DNA of 64,000 nt from UBA1161 sp002311745 (GTDB taxonomy: Bacteria; Planctomycetota; Phycisphaerae; Tepidisphaerales; Tepidisphaeraceae): positions 1 through 64,000 of the forward strand of contig JBEKAB010000004.1 in the NCBI GenBank assembly GCA_050018415.1, read 5' to 3'. Below are positions 9,328 through 17,810 of the stretch, in pieces. The position numbers were made by a program, and so were the translations under genes. How positions within the stretch are numbered: position 1 is the stretch's first letter; each line of letters starts with the position of its first letter. The notes under the pieces were generated by a model. It saw nothing but the letters and a program-made list of their open reading frames with translations. It was not told the DNA's origin and made no database searches.

Positions 9328-9440
9328 GCCTGCGGCAATGTACACGCTGCGGCGGCGGGGGTGAAGCCGTCGCGCGGCCGGGGCGCGAAATCCCCGCTGT
9401 TTTTATATAATCCGCCCGCCGCCCCGGCAGCGGCAGCGCC

Positions 9441-10406
9441 ATGAGCGATCCCACCGTCAGTATCATCACGCCTTCGTTCAATCACGGCCCGTACATCGAG
9501 GCGACCATCCGTAGCGTTCTGGAGCAGGATTATCCGCGACTCCAATACATGGTCGTTGACGGCGGCTCGACGGACCAGACCCTGCAGATTCTGAAAAAAT
9601 ATGAGTCGAGCCAAGCAGCGGACGAACGATTCCGCTGGATATCCGGGCCGGATCACGGGCAGGCCGACGCCATCAACAAGGGGTTTTCCCTGAACCCGGG
9701 CGAGATTCTCGGCTGGTTGAATTCGGACGACACGTACGCACCCGGCGCCATCTCCGCCGTCGCCCGATTCTTCGCCGAGCATCCGGAAGCGGACCTGGTT
9801 TACGGCGACGCCGATTTCATCGATGCCTCGGGCTCTCTGATTGCGCGCTGCGCCCACGTTGAGCCGTTTGATCGCCGGCGGCTGCTGCATTACTCCGATT
9901 TTCTAGCCCAGCCGGCCGTGTTTTTCCGCCGCAAGCTGTTCGAAGCGGTCGGCGGTTTGGACACTTCGCTGAACTGGACGATGGATTACGACCTGTGGCT
10001 CAAGGCGGCGGCTTGCGCGACGTTTGCCTATCTGCCGCGGGTGCTGGCCAACTATCGCTGGCTGGAATCGAGCAAAACCGGCACCGGCGGCGCCGACCGC
10101 TTGCGGGAAGTTGAAACGGTCGTGAAGCGATATGGAGCGGGGGGATTGCCCGCGTATTTCCGGCTGGAAACGGTGCGGCTGCATCTGCTGGAAGCGTGGG
10201 CCGATGCGCGTCGCGGCCGGCTGTTGCATGCCGGCTCTCAGGCCGCTTCGGCCGCCGTTGCCGTCCTGGCCTCCCCGCGGGCCATCCGCAGTTTATTCCA
10301 TGCGCGCACCTGGAAGATCATCTGGACCGGTCAAGTTCTGCGCAGCCGCGCCAACAACGCCCCGCCTGCGGCGGGAGAAAGGAAAGGTCATGGGTTTGTT
10401 TCATGA
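9441..10406 (+). CDS. family 2 glycosyltransferase
   Basis: 321 residues. GT-A fold, N-terminal strand VSIITPSFNHGPYIEATI, then VDGGSTDQTL (nucleotide-sugar binding Asp) and the DxD-like LNSDDTY. The segment QADAINKGF and the acceptor-site region TMDYDLWLKAA are those of planctomycete and cyanobacterial GT2 enzymes that extend surface polysaccharides. Cytoplasmic or membrane-associated; no membrane helix is visible. It opens the first polysaccharide cluster and its 3' end overlaps mscL by 17 bases. Donor and acceptor cannot be told from sequence. Confidence 0.92.
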   Translation: MSDPTVSIITPSFNHGPYIEATIRSVLEQDYPRLQYMVVDGGSTDQTLQILKKYESSQAADERFRWISGPDHGQADAINKGFSLNPGEILGWLNSDDTYAPGAISAVARFFAEHPEADLVYGDADFIDASGSLIARCAHVEPFDRRRLLHYSDFLAQPAVFFRRKLFEAVGGLDTSLNWTMDYDLWLKAAACATFAYLPRVLANYRWLESSKTGTGGADRLREVETVVKRYGAGGLPAYFRLETVRLHLLEAWADARRGRLLHAGSQAASAAVAVLASPRAIRSLFHARTWKIIWTGQVLRSRANNAPPAAGERKGHGFVS

Positions 10407-10869
10407 GTTCAAGGAAATCACCATGGGCCTGGTGCAGGAGTTCAAGGAATTCGCCATGAAGGGGAGCGTGGTGGACCTGGCCGTCGGCGTGGTCATCGGC
10501 GGGGCGTTTGGCAACGTCGTCAACTCGTTGGTGAAGGACGTCATGATGCCGCCGCTGGGTTTGCTCATGGGCGGCCGCGATTTTTCCAACAAGGTTATCA
10601 CGCTGCATAAGGTATACGACGCCGGCAAGGTCATTGAGCAGACCGATTTGCGCTACGGCGTGTTCCTTAACAACGTGATCAATTTTCTGATTGTGGCCGC
10701 GTCGATTTTCATCGTGATCAAGTTGATGAACATAGCCCGACGCCGCCTCGAGCATCCGGCCCCGGCCGCCGCCCCAACGATCAAGGAATGTCCGATGTGC
10801 ACTTCGGCGATTCCCATCAAGGCCCGCAAGTGCCCCCAGTGCACCGCCGACCTGCCGGCCGTGGCATAG
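10390..10869 (+). CDS. mscL: large-conductance mechanosensitive channel with C-terminal zinc ribbon
   Basis: 159 residues from ATG 10390, with GGAGAAAGGAAAGG just upstream. Pore helix 1 is KGSVVDLAVGVVIGGAFG (from residue 24), followed by the periplasmic loop and TM2 FLIVAASIFIVIKLM. Two oddities: the N-terminal amphipathic segment is duplicated (GLFHEFKEI then GLVQEFKEF, residues 2-21), and after TM2 there is a four-Cys zinc ribbon (C134, C137, C148, C151). The channel releases solutes on hypo-osmotic shock. The gene overlaps the preceding glycosyltransferase, so it is probably translated from the same message. Confidence 0.93.
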   Translation: MGLFHEFKEITMGLVQEFKEFAMKGSVVDLAVGVVIGGAFGNVVNSLVKDVMMPPLGLLMGGRDFSNKVITLHKVYDAGKVIEQTDLRYGVFLNNVINFLIVAASIFIVIKLMNIARRRLEHPAPAAAPTIKECPMCTSAIPIKARKCPQCTADLPAVA

Positions 10870-10944
10870 TGCATCGGGCCTGCTCGGCGCGCCGGCCAGC
10901 GTCATTCGGCTTTCCGGGACCGAATCCTTGTCGCCCCGGGTCGT

Positions 10945-10973
10945 TTGCCAGCCCGCAGATCCCCCGCTATATT
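10945..10973 (+). promoter_or_regulatory. probable sigma70-type promoter for the ABC transporter genes
   Basis: TTGCCA at 10945-10950 and TATATT at 10968-10973 are separated by exactly 17 bases, each matching the consensus at five of six positions. Transcription would begin near 10980, a short distance before the proposed start of the ABC permease gene at 11007. The position after mscL suggests the transporter genes have their own promoter. Prediction only. Confidence 0.5.
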
Positions 10974-11006
10974 CAAATTCATCTTGCGGAGACGCAGTTG
11001 TTTGCC

Positions 11007-11858
11007 TTGACGTCCTCACCGACTGCCTCGACATCCAGACGGCCGAAGATCATCTTGCGCGCCAAGACAGGCTGGCAGCCCGTCGACATCCGCGAACTAT
11101 GGGAGTTCCGCGAACTCCTGTTGATTTTGGCGCTGCGAGACATCAAGGTTCGATATAAACAGACCGTCCTGGGCGTCGCCTGGGCCATCATCCAGCCTTT
11201 CTTTACAATGGTCGTCTTTACGATCCTGTTTGCAGGTCTTGGAAGGCTCCCTACCGACGGCGTTCGGCCCGAAGTGTTCTACTATTGCGGCATGCTTCCC
11301 TGGCAGCTCTTTGCAACATCGATGGCCAGCGCCGGCATCAGCCTTCTGAATAGTCAGAACCTGATCACCAAGACGTACTTTCCCCGGCTCTTTATTCCGA
11401 TGGCCTCCGTGGTCACGGGATTGATCGACTTCGCCATAGCATTTACCGTGCTCCTGGCACTGATGCTCTGGTTTCGGGTGGCGTTCCATCCGCAAATCGT
11501 GTTTCTGCCGGTGTTCGTAGCCCTGGGCTTTTTCGCGGCGATGGCGGTTGGGCTTTGGCTGTCGGCGCTGAGCGTGGAATACCGCGATGTCCGTTACGTC
11601 ATTCCCTTCTTGACGCAGTTTTGGATGTTCGCCACGCCAATCATTTATCCGTCAAGCATAGTGAAGTCGGAATGGAAGAAAATGCTGCTGGGGCTCAACC
11701 CGATGAGCGGCGTAGTGGAAGGGTTTCGCTGGTGCATGATCGGCACGCCCATGTCGAGTCGGGAGGTTGTCGTGTCTGCCGTCACAATCTTCTTGACGCT
11801 TATCGGAGGCGCGTTTTACTTCCGCCGAATGGAAAAGACTTTTGCCGACCTTGTATAG
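11007..11858 (+). CDS. ABC-2 type polysaccharide/polyol phosphate export permease (Wzm-like)
   Basis: 283 residues using TTG 11007 (TTG 10998 is equally possible; no ATG is in a sensible place). Family landmarks are an N-terminal cytosolic segment ending LRDIKVRYKQTVLG, then six hydrophobic segments, with the conserved phrases VLGVAWAIIQPF, LLNSQNLITKTYFPRL and FWMFATPIIYP. It forms the membrane channel that exports an undecaprenyl-linked polysaccharide, powered by the ATPase encoded 21 bases downstream. Long open reading upstream of 10998 overlaps mscL in another frame and is not protein-like. Confidence 0.88.
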   Translation: MTSSPTASTSRRPKIILRAKTGWQPVDIRELWEFRELLLILALRDIKVRYKQTVLGVAWAIIQPFFTMVVFTILFAGLGRLPTDGVRPEVFYYCGMLPWQLFATSMASAGISLLNSQNLITKTYFPRLFIPMASVVTGLIDFAIAFTVLLALMLWFRVAFHPQIVFLPVFVALGFFAAMAVGLWLSALSVEYRDVRYVIPFLTQFWMFATPIIYPSSIVKSEWKKMLLGLNPMSGVVEGFRWCMIGTPMSSREVVVSAVTIFLTLIGGAFYFRRMEKTFADLV

Positions 11859-11879
11859 CTGCGCCGGTGCTGATTCCTC

Positions 11880-13154
11880 ATGAGCGACATTACCATCAAA
11901 GTCCAGGGTTTGGGAAAACAGTACCGGATCGGCAAACGCCAGCGGTACAACACGCTGCGGGACCGGATCGCGGCGCTGGCGACCGCACCCTTTCGCCGCC
12001 TTCACACCGCCGCTGCGGAGCGGGACGGCCAGCTTTTCTGGGCGCTCAAAGACGTCTCCTTTGAAGTCAATCAGGGCGAGGTGCTCGGCATTATCGGTCG
12101 CAATGGCGCCGGCAAGAGCACCCTGCTGAAGATCCTTTCCCGCATCACCGATCCCACGGAAGGCGTGGTGGAAATTGATGGCCGTGTCGGCAGCCTGTTG
12201 GAGGTCGGCACCGGCTTTCATCCCGAGCTGACCGGCCGGGAAAACATCTACCTCAACGGCGCCATTCTCGGCATGCACCGAGGCGAAATCCAGCGGAAAT
12301 TCGATGAAATTGTCGCGTTTTCGGAAGTGGAGAAATTCCTGGACACACCGGTGAAACATTTTTCCAGCGGCATGTACATGCGGCTGGCATTCGCGGTCGC
12401 GGCGCATCTGGAGCCGGAGATCCTTGTCGTCGACGAAGTGCTGGCGGTGGGGGACGCGGCGTTTCAGAAGAAGTGCATGGGGAAGATGGGCGACGTCGCC
12501 AGCCATGGGCGGACCGTGTTGTTCGTCAGCCACAACATGAATGCCATCGAGAAGCTGTGCGGTCATGTGCTGATGCTTAGCCGCGGCCGCATTCAGAGAA
12601 TGGGAACCGATATCCGTGGGATCATCCGCGAATTTCTCGGCGGCGACGCCGAAGCTCAGGATACGGGCCGCTGGGACAATCCCGGCGACCTCTATGTCAA
12701 TCCCTGGTTCAAGCCCAACCACATGTCATTCCGTGACGAAGCCGGGAATTTTGTCTTGATGCCGGCCGCCAACGACAAGCCTTTCCATCTCAGAATTGAG
12801 GGAGAGGTCCAAACACTGGATCCGGATTTGGAGGTTGGGATCGCGGTGTTCGCCGAGGATGGCGAGTTGCTATTTCGGTCGTTTCAAAATGACGAAGTCC
12901 AGGAACGCTGGCCCAGGTTGCGAAAGGGTCGCAATGTCTTGCAGGTAAAGATGCCCGCTCGATTGCTGAACGAAGGAACGTATCGCGTGGAACTCATGGT
13001 GGCGCGTCGGAACGACAAGTGGATTTTCTGCCCGGGCCGTGAAGGCCCTCCGGTTTACCTGACCATCTTGGGCCGCTTGAGCGATTCGCCGCTTTGGATT
13101 GGCGCCAGGCCGGGACTGCTGGCGCCGGTCCTCAACTGGCAAGAGATAGCCTGA
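11880..13154 (+). CDS. ABC transporter ATPase with Wzt-type C-terminal domain
   Basis: 424 residues. Walker A GRNGAGKST at 73-81, the family-specific loop GTGFHPELTGREN, signature FSSGMYMRLAF from 161, Walker B ILVVDE at 181-186, and the switch histidine in FVSHNM. Residues from about 255 to the end form a separate beta-rich domain of the Wzt C-terminal kind, which in O-antigen exporters binds the modified end of the glycan. Partner of the permease just upstream. It powers export of a surface polysaccharide, and the presence of the extra domain suggests that a terminal modification is recognised before export. Confidence 0.92.
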   Translation: MSDITIKVQGLGKQYRIGKRQRYNTLRDRIAALATAPFRRLHTAAAERDGQLFWALKDVSFEVNQGEVLGIIGRNGAGKSTLLKILSRITDPTEGVVEIDGRVGSLLEVGTGFHPELTGRENIYLNGAILGMHRGEIQRKFDEIVAFSEVEKFLDTPVKHFSSGMYMRLAFAVAAHLEPEILVVDEVLAVGDAAFQKKCMGKMGDVASHGRTVLFVSHNMNAIEKLCGHVLMLSRGRIQRMGTDIRGIIREFLGGDAEAQDTGRWDNPGDLYVNPWFKPNHMSFRDEAGNFVLMPAANDKPFHLRIEGEVQTLDPDLEVGIAVFAEDGELLFRSFQNDEVQERWPRLRKGRNVLQVKMPARLLNEGTYRVELMVARRNDKWIFCPGREGPPVYLTILGRLSDSPLWIGARPGLLAPVLNWQEIA

Positions 13155-13232
13155 AGACGTGCTGCCAGTCCAATGGCACGACGGGTTGCGGCTGCGGCAT
13201 TGCCGCCGGCGGCTCGCGATTGAACAAGCCCT

Positions 13233-14126
13233 ATGTCGATTGGCTCTCTGATTCTCAGGCTACGCCAGACGTACGCCCATGGCCTGCGCGTGGCTTATTT
13301 CCGCGACGTGGTGCGCCCACGCATCCTGAAGACGGCGCCGATCCGGACCACCGACGATTCTCAGTGCGAACTGCACGTCATGACCTCGTCGGACGATTGG
13401 CTGAACCTGATCTGGACCCTTAAGAGCTTTTACGTTGCGTCCAAGCGGCGCTACCGGCTTTGCATTCACGAAGATGGAAGCGTGCCGCCAGACGGGATCG
13501 AGCAACTCCAGCGCCACTTCCCCGCCGCGCGCCTGGTGCGTCGCGCCAATGCCGATGCACGTGTGTTGGCGGAGCTATCGGCCTATCCCCGCTGCCAGCA
13601 TTTCCGCAAGACCAACTTGCTGTCGCCAAAGGTTTTCGACTTTACCAGTTACTTGGAAGCCGATCGAATGCTCTGCCTTGACAGCGATCTGCTGTTTTTC
13701 AAGGAGCCGCTCGACTTGCTGCAACGGATCGAGGACCCGAACTTCAAGAAAAATGTTTTCAATGCCGACTTTGGCTCCGCTTACACCGTTACTGCGGAAA
13801 CGGCAATGAAATACCTGGGCCTGACGCTTCGGGAGCGGATTAACTCGGGCCTTGGCCTGGTTCATAGGGGCTCGATGCGCTGGGATTGGATTGAGGAGTT
13901 TCTTGGAATTCCCGGGATCCTTCAGGGCCATTTCTGGCGGGTCGAACAGACGCTGATAGCGTTGAGTTCGTGTCGGTTTGGCGTGGAACTTCTGCCTGAA
14001 CCCTACGCGCTGTTTTTCAAAGGCGCGGTAGGAGACAGGCCGTTTCGCCATTACGTCGGGCGAATTCGACATCTCATGTACCGTGAGGGCATGCCGAAAC
14101 TGCTTCGGCTCCAAATGATCAAATGA
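13233..14126 (+). CDS. putative glycosyltransferase (GT-A, DxD type)
   Basis: 297 residues. An acidic metal-binding motif occurs in MLCLDSDLLFFKEP, a context typical of GT-A enzymes that use nucleotide sugars (similar to GT8-like and capsular proteins). The N-terminal part has ELHVMTSSDDWLNLIWTLKSF, like the strand and loop in front of the donor site. No membrane helix. The C-terminal part has aromatic acceptor-like segments (HFWRVEQTLI). Its place between the ABC ATPase gene and convergent glycosyltransferase genes supports a role in the same glycan. The exact family is uncertain, and the start lacks a clear ribosome site. Confidence 0.72.
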   Translation: MSIGSLILRLRQTYAHGLRVAYFRDVVRPRILKTAPIRTTDDSQCELHVMTSSDDWLNLIWTLKSFYVASKRRYRLCIHEDGSVPPDGIEQLQRHFPAARLVRRANADARVLAELSAYPRCQHFRKTNLLSPKVFDFTSYLEADRMLCLDSDLLFFKEPLDLLQRIEDPNFKKNVFNADFGSAYTVTAETAMKYLGLTLRERINSGLGLVHRGSMRWDWIEEFLGIPGILQGHFWRVEQTLIALSSCRFGVELLPEPYALFFKGAVGDRPFRHYVGRIRHLMYREGMPKLLRLQMIK

Positions 14127-14164
14127 ACCTGGCCTTGATGGGGGCAGAATCCGATTCGCGGCGT

Positions 14165-15199
14165 TCACATGCGGTCGATTTGTTCCAGCAAGGTCTTGGT
14201 GATGCCTTCCCAGCTCCAGCCGTCCGCGACTTTGCGGTTATTCTTACCGATTGGGCCGAGATCCAAGGTCGAAGCCTTCTCGATCGCCTTCCGCAGGCTG
14301 TCAGGGTCACCCATCTTGTACAGCAGGTTGTCCGTGCCTGCGAGAAAGTCGGGCATAACGCCAAAATCGGGCGCGATGACGAGTTTTCCGAAGGTCATCG
14401 CCACGCTCGGCACGCCCGAGGCCAGGCTATTCATGCGGGGGACGACGACGACGTCCGCCGCATCAAAGAGTTTATGCACTTCTTCGTCGGGAACATAGCG
14501 GTCGACCGGGATGATATTCGACGAACGAAGCCATCGCTTCCAGATCCAACGGCGCCATTGCCGCCGCATCGGAGATTGGGGCTCGTTATATCGTGCCGCC
14601 ATGAGAATCCTCATTCGAGGCACGCGCGCCGAGGAAACGGCGGTTTTAAGTAGCATCGCCTCGTCCCACAAGCGAATGGCGCCAAAGGCAAGCACGACGA
14701 AGTCGCTCGCCTCGATCCCGAATTCCTTTCGTGCCGCCTCCCGGTCTCGGTGATCGGGCAGCAGCCGATCATAGTTGAACGGAGTCGTGACGACGTGATT
14801 CCGGTTGGCAGTACTCGGGTATTCACGAATCACCAATTCTCGCGAAGTTGGGCAGAAGTGGTGAATCATCCGCATACGGCCATAGACAGCCTCGTATAGC
14901 CGGTGAAACCTTTCGTCCCCTTGAAATCGGTGCGGGTAGAGGTTGTATACGGTGCAAATCAGCTTGGTCGTTTGCGACCATCGATCTAGCGTCGCCGCCA
15001 AGTGATCAATCTGCGCTTCCGTGGGCCTATTCCAATCCGTCAGCTCCTCGGGCCATTGCAGGTGAACGACGTCGAATCGGCTCGACATCAACTCGAGGTT
15101 CCACTTGCCGACTACAATGTCGCAGCCGAGACTGCGATACCCTTCGACCATGTGGACGACGTTGTCATGTTCGTCAGAGGGGATCAAGATGCGATGCAT
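14165..15199 (-). CDS. GT4-type glycosyltransferase
   Basis: 344 residues from ATG 15199, preceded by AAAGGA; upstream in-frame sequence overlaps the dehydrogenase gene and looks like shadow coding. GT-B fold: N-terminal Rossmann-like part with FDVVHLQWPEE, a linker (TPFNYDRLLP), and a C-terminal domain with LRSSNIIPVDRYVPDEEVHKLFDAADVVVVP and the donor-site phrase SGVPSVAMTFGK. The usual EGFG-type Glu pair is replaced by LASGVPS context, as in several GT4 subfamilies. It follows the nucleotide-sugar dehydrogenase by 53 bases on the same strand. Confidence 0.85.
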   Translation of the reverse strand: MHRILIPSDEHDNVVHMVEGYRSLGCDIVVGKWNLELMSSRFDVVHLQWPEELTDWNRPTEAQIDHLAATLDRWSQTTKLICTVYNLYPHRFQGDERFHRLYEAVYGRMRMIHHFCPTSRELVIREYPSTANRNHVVTTPFNYDRLLPDHRDREAARKEFGIEASDFVVLAFGAIRLWDEAMLLKTAVSSARVPRMRILMAARYNEPQSPMRRQWRRWIWKRWLRSSNIIPVDRYVPDEEVHKLFDAADVVVVPRMNSLASGVPSVAMTFGKLVIAPDFGVMPDFLAGTDNLLYKMGDPDSLRKAIEKASTLDLGPIGKNNRKVADGWSWEGITKTLLEQIDRM

Positions 15200-15252
15200 T
15201 TTCGTCCTTTGTCGCTTGGGTTGAAACGTTCCCGGAGGATCCCATCCTCGCA

Positions 15253-16578
15253 TCACGCCATGACGATGTGATCCCGTCGGCCTTTCACATTTTTCATGGC
15301 GTTGCGCGTGTCCACGATCAGCTTGGAATGATCGGCGATCTTCTGCCAATCGAACGCCGCGTGGTGCGTCGCGATCACCACGCATTCGTACGAGGCCAGC
15401 GATGTCGGCGTCAATTCGACGCTGCGCATCTGAAGGTCGTAATGACGCATTTTGTGTGTCTGGGGCACGTGCGGGTCGCTGTAGTCGACATGCGCGCCCA
15501 GCTCTTCGAGCTTTTCAATCAGTTCAAAGCTGGGGCTTTCACGCACGTCGTCCACGTCCGGTTTGTAGGCCAAGCCCAAAACCAGCATCCGAGTGCCCCG
15601 AACCGCCTTGCCCAGCTTGTTTAACGCCATGATCGTCCGTTCCACCACAAACTCCGGCATGGCGCGATTGACCTCCCCTGCCAATTCGATGAAACGCGTT
15701 GGATAGCCGACTTCGCGGGCTTTCCAAGTAAGGTAGTACGGATCGATCGGAATGCAGTGCCCCCCGAGGCCCGGGCCGGGATAGAACGGCTGGAATCCAA
15801 ACGGCTTGGTCGATGCCGCGGCGATCACCTCCCACACGTCAATGCCCATCGCCGTGAGAACGACTTTCATTTCGTTCACCAAGGCGATGTTGACCGAACG
15901 GTAGATGTTTTCCAGCAGCTTGGCGGCCTCCGCGACTTCGGCGCTGGAAACGGGCACCACTTGCTGAATGGCGCAACGATACAGATCCAATGCGATCTTT
16001 CCGCTGTTGGGGTCGATGCCGCCTACCAGCTTGGGAATCGTCTGCGTGGCGAAATCCTTGCGACCCGGATCTTCGCGCTCGGGTGAGAAAGCCAGGAAGA
16101 AATCCGTCCCGCATTTCAGGCCGCCCTTCTCGAACACGGGCAGCATCAGTTCACGCGTCGTGCCCGGATAAGTGGATGATTCCAGAACGATCAACTGGCC
16201 CGGCCGCAGCGTTTGGCTGATCTCTTGGGTGGTCTGCTCGATGTAACTCATGTCCGGCTCGAGGTGCCTGCCCAGCGGCGTGGGAACGCACACGATGATC
16301 GCGTCGGCCTCACCGAGCCGGCGAGCATCGGCGGTCGCGGCAAACCGCGAGGAGTTGCACATCGCTTTGACAAAATCCTCGCCCAGGTGCTTCAGATAGT
16401 TCTTGCCGGCATGGAGCAGGTCGATTTTCGCTTGATCGACGTCAAACCCGAGTGTGCGAAACCCCGCCTGATGGAAAGCTCTCAGCAGTGGAAGCCCCAC
16501 GTAGCCAAGGCCAATCACGCACACAACCGCCGATCGATCAGCAATACGAGATCCCCAAGTCGACAAATGATCTGCCAC
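15253..16578 (-). CDS. nucleotide sugar dehydrogenase (UDP-N-acetylglucosamine 6-dehydrogenase type)
   Basis: 441 residues if started at GTG 16578, which has GAGGAG nine bases upstream; TTG 16632 is the alternative. NAD-binding Rossmann motif VIGLGYVGLP, a substrate loop around STYPGTT, the catalytic Cys in GPGLGGHCIPIDP, and a C-terminal UDP-binding domain with LGLAYKPDVDDVRESP. The GHCIPIDPYYL form points to the WbpA/UDP-HexNAc group rather than UDP-glucose dehydrogenase. Two NAD-linked oxidations give a uronic acid sugar for the polysaccharide. It is divergent from the plus-strand glycosyltransferase at 16823. Confidence 0.92.
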   Translation of the reverse strand: MADHLSTWGSRIADRSAVVCVIGLGYVGLPLLRAFHQAGFRTLGFDVDQAKIDLLHAGKNYLKHLGEDFVKAMCNSSRFAATADARRLGEADAIIVCVPTPLGRHLEPDMSYIEQTTQEISQTLRPGQLIVLESSTYPGTTRELMLPVFEKGGLKCGTDFFLAFSPEREDPGRKDFATQTIPKLVGGIDPNSGKIALDLYRCAIQQVVPVSSAEVAEAAKLLENIYRSVNIALVNEMKVVLTAMGIDVWEVIAAASTKPFGFQPFYPGPGLGGHCIPIDPYYLTWKAREVGYPTRFIELAGEVNRAMPEFVVERTIMALNKLGKAVRGTRMLVLGLAYKPDVDDVRESPSFELIEKLEELGAHVDYSDPHVPQTHKMRHYDLQMRSVELTPTSLASYECVVIATHHAAFDWQKIADHSKLIVDTRNAMKNVKGRRDHIVMA

Positions 16579-16724
16579 TGCTTCAAACTCCTCGCGGGAT
16601 GTGACCCGGCTGGAACCGCGCGAGTCCTCCAATCAGCCGCATGAAGAAAAACGAATGTCGCTCTGAGTTTAAGGGGTACAACGGAGCGTTGCAACCCCAG
16701 GGCATGAGTCGCAAACGCAATCTC

Positions 16725-16753
16725 TTGACCGCCAGACAGCGGGGCTATATTTT
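16725..16753 (+). promoter_or_regulatory. possible sigma70-type promoter for the GT2/deacetylase pair
   Basis: TTGACC at 16725-16730 is followed after 17 bases by TATTTT at 16748-16753; the overlapping TATATT at 16746 gives a 15-base spacer. It lies in the divergent gap about 70 bases before ATG 16823. The -35 is good and the -10 moderate. Prediction only. Confidence 0.4.
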
Positions 16754-16822
16754 TGCGGCAAGGGCAGTGCGTGTTGCCGGCGCGTGGACATCGGTCTGTC
16801 CGTTGGGAATGGGAGTTATTCA

Positions 16823-17800
16823 ATGACCGAGCAGGCCACATCCCCACCGCCCCTCGTTTCAATAGCCATCCCTTGTCACAACGCGGAGCGTTGGCTGCAG
16901 GAGTGTCTTGACAGCGCCCTGGGTCAGACCTATCGCCATAAAGAAGTCCTGGTCGTGGACGACGGATCGACCGACAACAGCGTGCGCGTCCTGGAAAAAT
17001 ACGCCGGGCGCATTCGATACGAAACCGGCCCCAATCGCGGCGCCAACGCCGCGCGAAACCGCCTTTTGGAAATGTCCCAAGGCTCCTGGATTCAATATCT
17101 CGACGCCGACGATTACCTTCTGCCGGAGAAACTCAGCAAGCAGATCGCCTTCGCGATGTCGCATCCCGACGTGGACATCGTCTACTCCCCCTGCGTGCTC
17201 CTCCTGGATACAGGTGAAACGCGGCCGAATCCCGTCGAGGACACGGATCCCGTCCTCAGCTTTATTCGCTGGAACTTCACCACGCACGGCCTGCTCTTTC
17301 GTCGAACCGCACTGACCAAGGTCGGCGGATGGAAAGAAGGACAGCCCTGTTGCCAGGAGAACGAACTGCTCCTTCGCCTCTTTCGAGCCGAGGTCAGATT
17401 TGGCTTGGTCGACGCGTATGACGCGGTCTATCGCTTCCATAATGCGGACTCGGTATCCCGGCGATTTCCCGAGCGCGTCATCAGGCAGCGCGCTCGTCTG
17501 ATAGACGAGTTCGAGGCGATGTTGAGCCAGCGAAATCAATTGTCCGATGCCCGTCGAAAAGCCGTCGCACGCGCTCGGTTTGAAATGGCCAGGTCGATGT
17601 ATCCCGCTGATAAGTCTCTTGCCCGTGAGCTGATGGCAAAGGTGTTGGTCTTCGACCCGGATATCCGTATTGATTCTCGCGCTTGCCCGCGTTTCTACCG
17701 TCTTGCACTGAAGCTGTTCGGGTTTGACGCAGCCGAGGGCATTGCGTCAGTCACCAGGCGTTTGCGTAGCCGTCGTCGGCAGACTCCGTCCTCCCAATAA
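16823..17800 (+). CDS. family 2 glycosyltransferase
   Basis: 325 residues from ATG 16823 with GGGAG upstream. GT-A fold with LVSIAIPCHNAERWLQECL, VVDDGSTDNSVRVL (donor-binding Asp residues) and the metal-binding YLDADDYLLPEKL. The central phrase GPNRGANAARNRLL is typical of GT2 enzymes. No transmembrane helix; a basic C-terminal tail may touch the membrane. Ten bases separate it from the polysaccharide deacetylase gene, implying joint expression and action on the same glycan. Confidence 0.93.
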   Translation: MTEQATSPPPLVSIAIPCHNAERWLQECLDSALGQTYRHKEVLVVDDGSTDNSVRVLEKYAGRIRYETGPNRGANAARNRLLEMSQGSWIQYLDADDYLLPEKLSKQIAFAMSHPDVDIVYSPCVLLLDTGETRPNPVEDTDPVLSFIRWNFTTHGLLFRRTALTKVGGWKEGQPCCQENELLLRLFRAEVRFGLVDAYDAVYRFHNADSVSRRFPERVIRQRARLIDEFEAMLSQRNQLSDARRKAVARARFEMARSMYPADKSLARELMAKVLVFDPDIRIDSRACPRFYRLALKLFGFDAAEGIASVTRRLRSRRRQTPSSQ

Positions 17801-17810
17801 CTCGAATTCA

